Source: Oscillospiraceae bacterium (GTDB lineage Bacteria > Bacillota > Clostridia > Oscillospirales > Oscillospiraceae). Taken from it: DNA of 64,000 bases. Where the stretch lies: the NCBI GenBank assembly GCA_017540645.1, contig JAFYAQ010000017.1, positions 42,281 to 106,280 of the forward strand. The letters are read 5' to 3'. Below, one piece after another: positions 25,105 to 33,170 of this stretch (positions are counted from its first letter, which is position 1; each line of letters starts with the position of its first letter). A model generated the notes under the pieces. It saw nothing but the letters and a program-made list of their open reading frames with translations, was not told the DNA's origin and did not search any database. The translations under genes and the position numbers were made by a program.

Positions 25105-26267
25105 GCATGGAGAGCCAAAGCTTTCTCTCCCGGGCCGGGGAGCTGCGGGGCGAGCTTGCCGAGATCTGGCATACGCTCCACCGTCACCCGGAGCTGGGAA
25201 ATCAGGAACACTTCACCTCAAAAACCATAGAGGCAGAGCTGTGCGCGCTGGGTCTGGAGGTCCGGCGGGTGCTGGATACCGGCCTGGCGGCCGAGCTCAT
25301 TGGCGCGGAGGCGGGCCGGACCGTGGTCTTCCGGGCCGACATGGATGCCCTGCCCGTGCAGGAGGCCACCGGCGTGGCCTTTGCCTCCGAGATCCCCGGA
25401 TGCATGCACGCCTGCGGCCACGATTTTCATGTGACCGCCGCCCTGGGCGCGGCCCGGCTGCTCGCCGAGCGGAGAGACCGGCTGCGGGGTACCGTGCGCT
25501 TCCTCTTCCAGCCGGACGAAGAGGGGGACGGGGGCGCGGCGCGCCTGATCGCCGCCGGATGCCTGCAGGGGGCGGACGCCGTTTTCGGCGCCCATGTGAG
25601 CCCGGAGCTGCCCGCGGGCACCGTGGGGGTACGCTACGGAAAGTTTTACGCCGCCTCGGACATGTTCAACATCGCCGTCCGAGGCCGCAGCTGCCATGCC
25701 GCCACCCCGGAAAAGGGGGCGGACGCCCTGGCGGCGGCGGCGGAGATGGTCGGCGCTGCCGCGGCGCTGCGACGGGAGCTGACGGAGCTCTTCGGTCCGA
25801 CGGTGATCTCCGTGGGCTCTCTCCGGGCCGGCACGGCCCGAAACGTCATCGCCGATACCGCGGCGATGGAGGGCATCATCCGCACCCTGGGCCCCCAGGC
25901 CAGGGCCGCCGCCGTGGAGGCGCTGCGCTCCCGGGTGGAGGAGATCGCCGCCGCCCATGGGGTTCGGGCGGAATTCGAGCGCCGGGAGAGCTATCCCGGC
26001 GTGGTGAACCAGGACGCGGCCACGGCGCACGCGGAGGCCTCCGCTGTTCAGATGCTGGGGAAGGATCGGGTGCTGCGCATTGATACGCCCACCATGACCA
26101 CGGAGGACTTCGGCTACTACCTCCAGTGCCTTCCCGGCAGCTTCTACCACATCGGCGTGGGAGGCGATCAGCCTCTCCACAGCCCCCGTTTCCTCCCGGA
26201 CGAGGCGGCCCTTCCCGTTGCCGCCGCCGTCCACGCCCAGGTGCTGTACGATTATCTAAACAAATAA
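25101..26267 (+). CDS. M20 amidohydrolase, probable N-acetyldiaminopimelate deacetylase
   Basis: 388 residues. M20D metal ligands are visible: RADMDALP near residue 77, MHACGHDFH near 101 and FQPDEEGDGGA near 137, with a dimerisation insert from about 185. In this cluster it should remove acetyl from N-acetyl-LL-diaminopimelate, the last step of the branch, as YkuR (DapL) does in Bacillus subtilis. The family also includes hippurate hydrolases, so the assignment rests on context. ATG 25107 is an alternative start. Confidence 0.9.
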   Translation: MSMESQSFLSRAGELRGELAEIWHTLHRHPELGNQEHFTSKTIEAELCALGLEVRRVLDTGLAAELIGAEAGRTVVFRADMDALPVQEATGVAFASEIPGCMHACGHDFHVTAALGAARLLAERRDRLRGTVRFLFQPDEEGDGGAARLIAAGCLQGADAVFGAHVSPELPAGTVGVRYGKFYAASDMFNIAVRGRSCHAATPEKGADALAAAAEMVGAAAALRRELTELFGPTVISVGSLRAGTARNVIADTAAMEGIIRTLGPQARAAAVEALRSRVEEIAAAHGVRAEFERRESYPGVVNQDAATAHAEASAVQMLGKDRVLRIDTPTMTTEDFGYYLQCLPGSFYHIGVGGDQPLHSPRFLPDEAALPVAAAVHAQVLYDYLNK

Positions 26268-26331
26268 AAAACCTGCTGCGTCCCTGCGGGCGGTGCTTTC
26301 CCTCCGCCTACATGGATGCAGCAGGTTTTTT
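26266..26331. terminator. bidirectional terminator
   Basis: A 14-base arm AAAAAACCTGCTGC (26266-26279) pairs with 26318-26331, so both strands end in TTTTTT. The loop is long (38 bases). Confidence 0.85.
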
Positions 26332-26340
26332 CTGCGGTAT

Positions 26341-27033
26341 TCAGAAGATAAGGCTCCAGAGCCTGCTCAGCGGCAGCACCAGGAGCAGGGCCGGCATCAT
26401 GTCCACCAGGGGCATGCTCTTGATCCGGCTGACCCGGAAGCCCGTCACGATGGTCAGCAGTCCCCCGCAGGCGGTGAGATCCGCCATCATCTCCGCCGTC
26501 ACCCAGGGGGCCAGCAGCCGACCGGCCAGAAACACCAGCCCCAGGCATACCGCCTGCACCGGCGTTATGGCGCACATGCTCCGCCCCAGAGTGGCGGCGA
26601 ACACCGCGGCGGTGAAAAAGTCCAGCACCGCCTTGGAGAAGAGGATGCTCGGGTCCCCGGCAATGGCCTCGGTGAGGACGGCGTACCAGCCAAAGCCGCT
26701 GCAGCAGAACAGGGCCACCGCCGTGATGTAAAGATCCATGTCCGTATTCTTCCCGCCCAGGTGCAGCGTCCGCACCAGCCAGGCGAAGAAGCGGATGGCG
26801 TTTTTCTCCAGATGCAGCAGTCCGCCCAGCACGAAGCCGAAGAGCGTGGCCAGCACCACCACCGCCATGGCGTGGACCTTGATGACGGAATTGATGCCGA
26901 TGGCCATGGCACAAAAGCCGAACAGCACGTTCAGGTCGTCCTTGTTCTCTTTCGGGATCAGGCCCCCTACCAGCGTCCCGCACAGGATGCCGGCAAAGCC
27001 GGCGCAGCAGTTCACGATCAGCCCGATGGGCAT
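26341..27033 (-). CDS. DUF554 membrane protein (YqgA-like)
   Basis: 230 residues from the ATG at 27033, which follows GGGAGGTGATCGG; six further upstream codons are unsupported. Six to seven hydrophobic segments and the PIGLIVNCCAGFAGILCGTLVG start with LFGFCAMAIGINSVIK match DUF554. No transport substrate is known. It is monocistronic and separated from the TRAP genes by a 240-base spacer. Confidence 0.88.
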   Translation of the reverse strand: MPIGLIVNCCAGFAGILCGTLVGGLIPKENKDDLNVLFGFCAMAIGINSVIKVHAMAVVVLATLFGFVLGGLLHLEKNAIRFFAWLVRTLHLGGKNTDMDLYITAVALFCCSGFGWYAVLTEAIAGDPSILFSKAVLDFFTAAVFAATLGRSMCAITPVQAVCLGLVFLAGRLLAPWVTAEMMADLTACGGLLTIVTGFRVSRIKSMPLVDMMPALLLVLPLSRLWSLIF

Positions 27034-27080
27034 CCGATCACCTCCCAGCATAATAAATATATATTATCACAAAAGGGGAA

Positions 27081-27100
27081 AAAAGAAAAGGTTTTCTTTT
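27081..27100. promoter_or_regulatory. palindrome upstream of TRAP operon 1
   Basis: A 9-2-9 perfect inverted repeat AAAAGAAAA-GG-TTTTCTTTT between the divergent DUF554 and TRAP genes. A possible operator; the protein is unknown. Confidence 0.45.
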
Positions 27101-27160
27101 ACTATTTAAAGGGAAAAAGTCAAAAAGGCCTGAAATATGAACAAATGGTAAAATAGTTCA

Positions 27161-27190
27161 TTGACAGGCTCCCCGATACTATGATATAAA
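27161..27190 (+). promoter_or_regulatory. TRAP operon 1 promoter
   Basis: TTGACA (27161-27166), 18 bases, TATAAA (27185-27190), leaving an 80-base leader before the ATG at 27274. Confidence 0.75.
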
Positions 27191-27273
27191 GAAAAGTACC
27201 ACAAAATTTTGGGAGAAATCCCGCATTTTTCCGCCGGGGGCGGCAACAACGAAATGAGGAGGAAAGAACCGGA

Positions 27274-27765
27274 ATGAAAAAAGTCCTCGCGTTCCTGGAC
27301 GAGAATCTGGAAGAGTACATCATGGCATTCCTGCTGGGAGTGATCTCCATTGTTATGATGAGCCAGGTCATCGCCCGCTATGTGTTCCATCACGGCTTTA
27401 CCTGGGCCGAGGAGGTCTGCCGCTACTGCTTTGTCTACAGCGGCCTGCTCTCCGCCGGCTACTGCGCCCGCAAGGGCATTTCCCTTCGGGTAGACGCCAT
27501 CTTCAACTTCTTCCCCAAGCCGGTGCAGATCATCATCGATCTGCTGAGCAAGCTGCTGATCATCTTCCTGTACGGCTTCTTCTTCGTGAAGTCCTTTGGC
27601 CTGATCGCCACGACCAACAACTTCAGCACGGCCATGCAGCTTCCCATGAAGTACGTTTACGCCGCCATCCCCCTGGGCATGGGCCTGGGCGTGATCCGCT
27701 GCGTGCAGGATCTGATCAAGTTCTGCGCGGCCAACTTCGGCAAAAAGAAAGAGGAGGCGAAGTAA
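27274..27765 (+). CDS. dctQ: TRAP transporter small permease DctQ
   Basis: 163 residues, four membrane segments. ISIVMMSQVIARYVFHHGFTW-type sequence near residue 25 and EEVCRYCFVY are DctQ signatures. It is the small membrane subunit of a sodium-driven tripartite carrier. A GAGGAGGAAAGAA ribosome site precedes the ATG. The stop and the DctM start abut. Confidence 0.95.
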   Translation: MKKVLAFLDENLEEYIMAFLLGVISIVMMSQVIARYVFHHGFTWAEEVCRYCFVYSGLLSAGYCARKGISLRVDAIFNFFPKPVQIIIDLLSKLLIIFLYGFFFVKSFGLIATTNNFSTAMQLPMKYVYAAIPLGMGLGVIRCVQDLIKFCAANFGKKKEEAK

Positions 27766-29061
27766 ATGTTAGGAGTTATGTTCGGCGCGTTCCTGGTGCT
27801 GATGTTCCTGGGTATCCCCATCGCCGGCGCCATGATCACTTCCACGGTGCTTCCCACTCTGATGAACGCCTCCTTCCCCGGCAATGTGAACTTTATCATG
27901 CGGGCCATGGTGGGCGGCCTGGATACCATCAGCATTCTGGCCATCCCTCTGTTCATGCTCTCCGGCGCCATTATGGCTATGGGCGGCATCTCCGGCAAGC
28001 TCTTTGACGTGTTCGCCGTGTTCATCGGCAAGCTGAAGGCCGGCATGCCCTGCGCCGTGGTCATCACCTGCCTCTTTTACGGCGCCATCTCCGGCTCCGG
28101 CCCGGCCACCTGCGCCGCCGTGGGCGCCATGTGCATCCCCGTGCTGACGGAGCTGGGCTATCCCCTCCTGTTCTCCGCCGCCGTGGTGGCCACTTCCGCG
28201 GGCCTGGGCGTCATCATCCCGCCCTCCATCCCCTTCATCATGTACGGCGTCACCACCGGTGAATCCGTAGGCGAGATGTTCACCGCCGGCGTCATCCCCG
28301 GTATCCTGATCGCCCTGTGCCTGATGATCTACTGCATCTATTTCTGCATCCGCCACGGCGAGGATAAAGAGAAGATCAACAAGCGGGTCAACGCTCTCCG
28401 GGAGCGGGGCTACCTGAAGGTCATCCTGGACGGCTTCTGGGCCCTGATGGCTCCGGTCATCATCCTGGGCGGCATCTACTCCGGCATCGTCACCCCCACC
28501 GAGGCGGCCTGCGTCAGCGTGTTCTACGCCATCATCGTCAGCTGCTTCATCTACAAGACCATGAAGGTCTCCGACATCTGGGCCCATCTGAAGGCCGCCG
28601 TCCGCAGCTACGCCCCCATCTGCCTGCTGATCGGCTTCGCCATCGCCTTCGGCCGCATCCTCAGCCTGCTGAAGGCTCCCGCCCTGATCTCCGCCTTCCT
28701 GACCAAGACCTTCTCCAGCCGCTTCATGTTCCTGCTGGCTCTGGACATCGTCATGTTCTTCATCGGCATGTTCATGGACACCGGCTCCGCCATTGCCATT
28801 CTGGGCCCCATCCTGCTGGTGACGGCCAAGAACTTCGGCATCGACGGCATCCAGTTCGGCATCATCCTGGTCACCAACCTGGCCGTGGGCCTGGTCAGCC
28901 CTCCCGTGGGCCTGAACCTGTTTGTGGCCGCCCCCATGGTGAAAGTCAGCGCCGGCGAGCTGGGCAAGCACGTCCTGGCCCCCATGGCCTTCTTCATCGT
29001 GGCGCTGCTGCTGATCACCTTTGTACCCTGGTTCTCCCTGGTGCTGCTCGGCCGAGCCTGA
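27766..29061 (+). CDS. dctM: TRAP transporter large permease DctM
   Basis: 431 residues, about twelve membrane segments. The conserved GAISGSGPATCAAVGAMCIP (near residue 105), IIPPSIPFIMYG (near 146) and LAVGLVSPPVGLNLFVA near the C-terminus identify DctM. It is the ion-coupled translocation channel of the system. It lies directly after dctQ with no spacer. Confidence 0.96.
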   Translation: MLGVMFGAFLVLMFLGIPIAGAMITSTVLPTLMNASFPGNVNFIMRAMVGGLDTISILAIPLFMLSGAIMAMGGISGKLFDVFAVFIGKLKAGMPCAVVITCLFYGAISGSGPATCAAVGAMCIPVLTELGYPLLFSAAVVATSAGLGVIIPPSIPFIMYGVTTGESVGEMFTAGVIPGILIALCLMIYCIYFCIRHGEDKEKINKRVNALRERGYLKVILDGFWALMAPVIILGGIYSGIVTPTEAACVSVFYAIIVSCFIYKTMKVSDIWAHLKAAVRSYAPICLLIGFAIAFGRILSLLKAPALISAFLTKTFSSRFMFLLALDIVMFFIGMFMDTGSAIAILGPILLVTAKNFGIDGIQFGIILVTNLAVGLVSPPVGLNLFVAAPMVKVSAGELGKHVLAPMAFFIVALLLITFVPWFSLVLLGRA

Positions 29062-29115
29062 GCATCCCAGCGCAGAATACATAAAAAGCCAAATATTTTG
29101 AAAAGGAGACAAACC

Positions 29116-30240
29116 ATGAAGAAGATCATCGCTCTGGTGATGGCTCTGGCCATGGTGTTTGCTCTGGCCGCCTGCGGCTCCAGCAACACCAGCGCTCCCG
29201 CTGCCAACACCGCCCCCGCTGCCGAGGCTGCTCCCGCTGCCGAGGCTGCTCCCGCCGCTGAGGCTCCCGCCGGCCTGCCCGAGGGCTGCCCCGTGGTCAC
29301 CAGCACCGACAAGGTGGACATCATCTGGTCCCACAACGCCAACGAGGCCACCGTGGGCCACAAGGCTGCCCTGCTGTTTGCTGAGCACATGAACCAGTAC
29401 TCCAACGGCAACATCAATGTCACCGTTTACCCCAACGGCGAGCTGGGCTCCGTTCCTGAGAACGACCAGGCCGTGAAGGAAGGCACCGTGCAGATCGTCT
29501 CCGGCACCACCGGCGGCGCTGCCGACCCCAAGCTGAGCTACTTCGACACCCCCATGATGGTGAACAGCCAGGATGAGGCTTACGCCATGATGCAGCCCGA
29601 CACCGAGCTGTATGCCTACACCCAGGGCGTGTACAACAGCCTGGGCCTGCAGATGCTGGGCATCGTGCCCGCCGGCTTCCGTGAGACTTCCTCCAACAAG
29701 GCCGTCCGCAGCTATGAGGACCTGAAGGGTCTGAACATCCGCACCATGGAAGTGCCCGCCCACATCGCCTACTGGAAGGCCTGGGGCTGCAACCCCACTC
29801 CCGTGGCCTGGGGCGAGACCTACCTGGCCCTGCAGCAGGGTCTGGTGGACGCTCAGGAGAACGCCTATGAGACCATTTACGCCGCCAAGCTCAATGAGGT
29901 GCAGAAGTACATCATCAACACCAACCACATCGTCATGTGGTCCGGCATGTACATGAACCTGGACTTCTACAACAACCTGCCCGACGATTACCGCGAGCTG
30001 CTGAACTGGGTCGTTGCCAACGAGATCATGCCTTACCTCTATGAAGAGCAGGCTGTCGCCAACGACGCCGCGCTGCAGGCCATGGTGGACCAGGGCATCG
30101 AGGTCATCGACCTGAGCGCCGAGGACTACACCAAGATGCGTGAGAACGCTGCCCCCGCCATCGAGCTGATCACCCAGGCCGCCGGTCAGGAGGCCATGGA
30201 CATCCTGGCCGCCGCTCAGGCTGCCGCCGCTGCCGCATAA
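29116..30240 (+). CDS. dctP: TRAP transporter substrate-binding lipoprotein DctP
   Basis: 374 residues from the ATG at 29116 (AAAAGGAGACAAACC upstream). The lipobox LAAC places lipid-modified Cys20. An Ala/Pro/Glu repeat linker (AAEAAP units, residues 25-52) leads to the DctP domain, with NGELGSVPENDQAVKEGTV near 110 and LNIRTMEVPAHIAYW near 205. It binds a carboxylate, chemically undefined here. Codon use is very strongly biased to CTG/GCC, consistent with high expression. Confidence 0.95.
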   Translation: MKKIIALVMALAMVFALAACGSSNTSAPAANTAPAAEAAPAAEAAPAAEAPAGLPEGCPVVTSTDKVDIIWSHNANEATVGHKAALLFAEHMNQYSNGNINVTVYPNGELGSVPENDQAVKEGTVQIVSGTTGGAADPKLSYFDTPMMVNSQDEAYAMMQPDTELYAYTQGVYNSLGLQMLGIVPAGFRETSSNKAVRSYEDLKGLNIRTMEVPAHIAYWKAWGCNPTPVAWGETYLALQQGLVDAQENAYETIYAAKLNEVQKYIINTNHIVMWSGMYMNLDFYNNLPDDYRELLNWVVANEIMPYLYEEQAVANDAALQAMVDQGIEVIDLSAEDYTKMRENAAPAIELITQAAGQEAMDILAAAQAAAAAA

Positions 30241-30269
30241 AGCATCTCTTCAAAGCAAAAAACCTTGAC

Positions 30270-30310
30270 ATTATCCCCCTCATGGCTTTACCATGAGGGG
30301 GATAATTTTA
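30270..30310 (+). terminator. TRAP operon 1 terminator
   Basis: A 16-bp perfect stem (30270-30285 with 30291-30306), loop of five, then TTTTA. Confidence 0.92.
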
Positions 30311-30328
30311 GAGAAGCGAGGGCGCTCC

Positions 30329-30838
30329 ATGAAGCATGTCTATACCGCCGGCCGCCGGCTGAGCGTTGTCAAGACCCTGTCCACCGTGGTCAACTGCGCG
30401 GTGGTCTTTGTGTTTTATTTTATTTACCGCTTCCTGTTTGCCGAGTCCGCGCCGAATTTCGTGGGCTGGCCTCTGGCGGCCGTCTTTGTGGCTTTCGCCA
30501 TCCTGGTGGTGTTCCTGACCTTAAAGCTCTGGGAGCGCTACGGCGACGCCATCCAGTACAAGGTCACGGCGGACGCTCTGCTGGTGGGCAAGGGGGAGAA
30601 GACAAAGAAATACCCCTGGAACCGCTTCGCCTGGATCGAGATGCGCAGCGATACCGCCTTCCACTTTGAAGCGGTGTTCCCCGCCATCTTCCACATGAAG
30701 GAGGAGACCCTGGTGATCAACCATTATGTGGGGGACAGCTACGGCCTGGCCGGGGAGATCGTGGAGCATATCCAGGACCATGTGACCATCCCGCCGGAGC
30801 TGCGCCGCCAGATCTCCGCCATGCGGGGATTGCGATAA
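30329..30838 (+). CDS. small two-pass membrane protein with PH-like (YcxB-type) tail
   Basis: 169 residues from the ATG at 30329; the longer frame starts inside the TRAP terminator. Two hydrophobic segments (about 20-40 and 50-70) are followed by a soluble domain whose pattern (WERYGDAIQYKVTADALLVG, WNRFAWIEMRSDTAFHF) resembles YcxB-like PH domains. The ribosome site is weak. Function unknown. It begins 18 bases after a strong terminator, so how it is transcribed is unclear. Confidence 0.75.
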   Translation: MKHVYTAGRRLSVVKTLSTVVNCAVVFVFYFIYRFLFAESAPNFVGWPLAAVFVAFAILVVFLTLKLWERYGDAIQYKVTADALLVGKGEKTKKYPWNRFAWIEMRSDTAFHFEAVFPAIFHMKEETLVINHYVGDSYGLAGEIVEHIQDHVTIPPELRRQISAMRGLR

Positions 30839-30844
30839 AGAACG

Positions 30845-30880
30845 AAAAAATGCCATCGGAGCGATCCGATGGCATTTTTT
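30845..30880. terminator. bidirectional terminator
   Basis: A 16-bp perfect stem (30845-30860 with 30865-30880) with AAAAAA and TTTTTT ends, serving both convergent genes. Confidence 0.94.
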
Positions 30881-30896
30881 TCTGTGCGTATAAGAC

Positions 30897-32906
30897 TTAC
30901 TCGATGTGGTTTGCCACCTCGTAGGCGTCCCACACGGCCTGATGCACGTTCTTGAACTCCCGGCAGTCGCCCAGCTTGTAGATCTCCTGGGCGTCCTGCA
31001 TGGCGTCGTACAGGCTGGCGTCGCTCTTGAAGCCCACGGCCAGCACCACGGTGTCGGCCTCCAGCTCCTCCTGGGCCCCGGTATCCAGATTCTTCACAAG
31101 AAGACCCTTGGGCGTGGTCTTCACGGCGGTGGTCTTCAGCATCACCCGGCAGCCGGAGAAAGGCACCATCTGCTCCAGCATGTCCCGGTTGGCGGAGCAG
31201 ATCGGGGCGTTCACGGCCAGCAGCTTGTGCAGGGCCTCCACCACGGTCACGTCTTTCCCCAGATCCTTGCGCAGCCACAACGCCAGCTCGCAGCCTACCA
31301 TGCCGCCGCCGATGACCACGATCTTGTCGCCGATCCCCTCGGCCTTTTCACGCAGCACGGTCTTGGCGTCCAGCACGGGCTTGTCCTCGCCCAGAGGGAA
31401 CATCTTGGGCAGAGCGCCGGTGGCGATGATCAGGGTGTCATACTTGAGCCCCAGCAGCATTTCCCGGGTGACCTCGGTGTGGAAGTGGATCTCCACCCCC
31501 AGCTTTTCCATCTGGGTGACGTACCACTTGATGAGGGCCCGGTCGTCCTCCTTGAAGCTGGGCACACCGGCCTCGGCCAGAGCGCCGCCCAGCTTGCCGG
31601 TCTTTTCATAGATCACCGGCTCGTGGCCCCGGATGGCCAGCACCCGGGCCGCTTCCATGCCGGCCACACCGCCGCCCACGATGACCACTTTTTTCTTCCG
31701 GTAGATGGGCCGGTAGGCGTAGTCCTGTTCTCTCGCGCACTGGGGGTTTACGGCGCAGTTGATCATGGAGAAATTCTGGATGCGGCCGATGCAGCCCTCC
31801 TGGCAGGAGATGCAGGGGCGGATGTCCTCCGGGTGTCCGGCCCGCAGCTTGTTTACATAATCCGGATCCGCCAGCAGGGGCCGACCCAGGGAGACCATGT
31901 CGATCCAGCCCTTCCGAACGGCGTCGGAGGCAAGATCCGGATCGTCCATGCGCCCGGCGCAGAGGATGGGGCACTTCACGACTTCTTTGACCATCCGGGC
32001 GTAGGGAAGGTACAGGCCCTTCTCCTGATACATGGGGGGATGCGACCACCACCAGGAGTCGTAGGAGCCCACGTCCACGTCCAGGGCGTCATAGCCGTAC
32101 TGCTCCAGGAGCTTGGCGGCCTCCAGGCCCTCGGGGATATCCCGGCCCTTCTCCTCAAATTCCTCGCCGGGCATGGCGCCCTTCCGCCAGTCCTTGATGA
32201 AGCTCTTCAGACCGTAGCGCATGACCACGGGGAAGTCCCAGCCGCAGGTCTTAGCAATCTCCTCCCGGATCTCCCGGGCGAAGCGCAGCCGGTTTTCCAG
32301 ACTGCCGCCGTACTCGTCGGTCCGCTGATTGAACATGCTGATGGCGAACTGGTCGATCAGATAGCCCTCGTGGACCGCGTGGATCATGATGCCGTCAAAG
32401 CCGGCCCGCTTGGCGTTTTTCGCGCCTTCGCCGAAGGACTTGACGATGTGGTGGATCTCGTCCACGGTCAGCTCGTGGCAGATCTTGTCCACCCAGCGGT
32501 GCATGATGGGGGAGGGGGCCACCGGATTGTCGGCGCCCTGATCCTCCGGGACGGACACCCGGCCGAAGCCGCCGGACATCATCAGAAAGATCTTGCTTCC
32601 GTAGGCGTGGATGCGCTCGGTCATCTCCTTGCCGGTACGGACGAACTGATGCTCGTTTTTGGTGGGGACGGGCACGCCGGGGCAGGTGTGCTCCTCCACG
32701 GTATAATCGGAGAAGGTGACGCCCGTGACGATCAGACCCGTGCCGCCCTTGGCCCGCTGGGTGTAGTACTCCACGCCCCGCTGGTTGAAGGCGCCCTCCG
32801 CGTCGCCCAGACCCAGAGGTCCCATGGGCGCCAGGAGAAAGCGGTTCTTGATCTCCACATTGCCGATCTTCACCGGCTCGAAAAGGATCTTGTATTCTTC
32901 CTGCAT
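30897..32906 (-). CDS. NADH:flavin oxidoreductase / enoate reductase-like (FMN, 4Fe-4S, FAD)
   Basis: 669 residues. The old-yellow-enzyme TIM barrel occupies about residues 1-350. A cysteine cluster CISCQEGCIGR with a fourth Cys in MINCAVNP (near 345-365) holds the 4Fe-4S. FAD motif VVIVGGGVAGMEAARVL near 386 and NAD motif IVVIGGGMVGCELAL near 528 complete the layout of 2,4-dienoyl-CoA reductase, enoate reductase and BaiCD/BaiH. It reduces an alpha,beta-unsaturated compound; which one cannot be read from sequence. It has its own consensus promoter. Confidence 0.94.
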   Translation of the reverse strand: MQEEYKILFEPVKIGNVEIKNRFLLAPMGPLGLGDAEGAFNQRGVEYYTQRAKGGTGLIVTGVTFSDYTVEEHTCPGVPVPTKNEHQFVRTGKEMTERIHAYGSKIFLMMSGGFGRVSVPEDQGADNPVAPSPIMHRWVDKICHELTVDEIHHIVKSFGEGAKNAKRAGFDGIMIHAVHEGYLIDQFAISMFNQRTDEYGGSLENRLRFAREIREEIAKTCGWDFPVVMRYGLKSFIKDWRKGAMPGEEFEEKGRDIPEGLEAAKLLEQYGYDALDVDVGSYDSWWWSHPPMYQEKGLYLPYARMVKEVVKCPILCAGRMDDPDLASDAVRKGWIDMVSLGRPLLADPDYVNKLRAGHPEDIRPCISCQEGCIGRIQNFSMINCAVNPQCAREQDYAYRPIYRKKKVVIVGGGVAGMEAARVLAIRGHEPVIYEKTGKLGGALAEAGVPSFKEDDRALIKWYVTQMEKLGVEIHFHTEVTREMLLGLKYDTLIIATGALPKMFPLGEDKPVLDAKTVLREKAEGIGDKIVVIGGGMVGCELALWLRKDLGKDVTVVEALHKLLAVNAPICSANRDMLEQMVPFSGCRVMLKTTAVKTTPKGLLVKNLDTGAQEELEADTVVLAVGFKSDASLYDAMQDAQEIYKLGDCREFKNVHQAVWDAYEVANHIE

Positions 32907-32941
32907 AGAATAGCCTCCCTTGTCTTTGATTTACAGGTAAA

Positions 32942-32970
32942 AGTATACAATTTTACCGTCGATCTGTCAA
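32942..32970 (-). promoter_or_regulatory. enoate reductase-like gene promoter
   Basis: TTGACA (32970-32965), 17 bases, TATACT (32947-32942) on the minus strand. Confidence 0.92.
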
Positions 32971-33034
32971 TAGAAATGGGCAAATTAACGGGAAACGGGG
33001 GCGCGCCCATGGAGAAGCAAGCGGAAAAAATAGC

Positions 33035-33062
33035 TTGTTTTACCATGGGTCTGTGGTATAAT
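33035..33062 (+). promoter_or_regulatory. feoAB promoter
   Basis: TTGTTT (33035-33040), 16 bases, TATAAT (33057-33062). Confidence 0.75.
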
Positions 33063-33081
33063 ATCTGAGAAAAGTTTATTC

Positions 33082-33109
33082 TTTCGCCGGCGGCCTCTCG
33101 CCGGCGAAA
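33082..33109 (+). other. 5'-leader hairpin before feoAB
   Basis: An 11-bp perfect stem (33082-33092 with 33099-33109) within the leader, not followed by T residues on the plus strand. It may stabilise the message or bind a regulator. Confidence 0.6.
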
Positions 33110-33170
33110 AACGCATAAAAACAGAGAAAAAGGGAGCCGGCGATTTCGGCGGCCCCAAAGAGGAGAGAGC

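Noticed and set aside
27161..27273. Riboswitch in the TRAP 1 leader
   Set aside because: The 80-base leader has only a very short hairpin (GGGAGAAATCCC); no aptamer is visible.
30293..30328. Upstream start of the 30329 gene
   Set aside because: It would lie inside the TRAP 1 terminator stem. The ATG at 30329 is the first outside it, though its ribosome site is weak.
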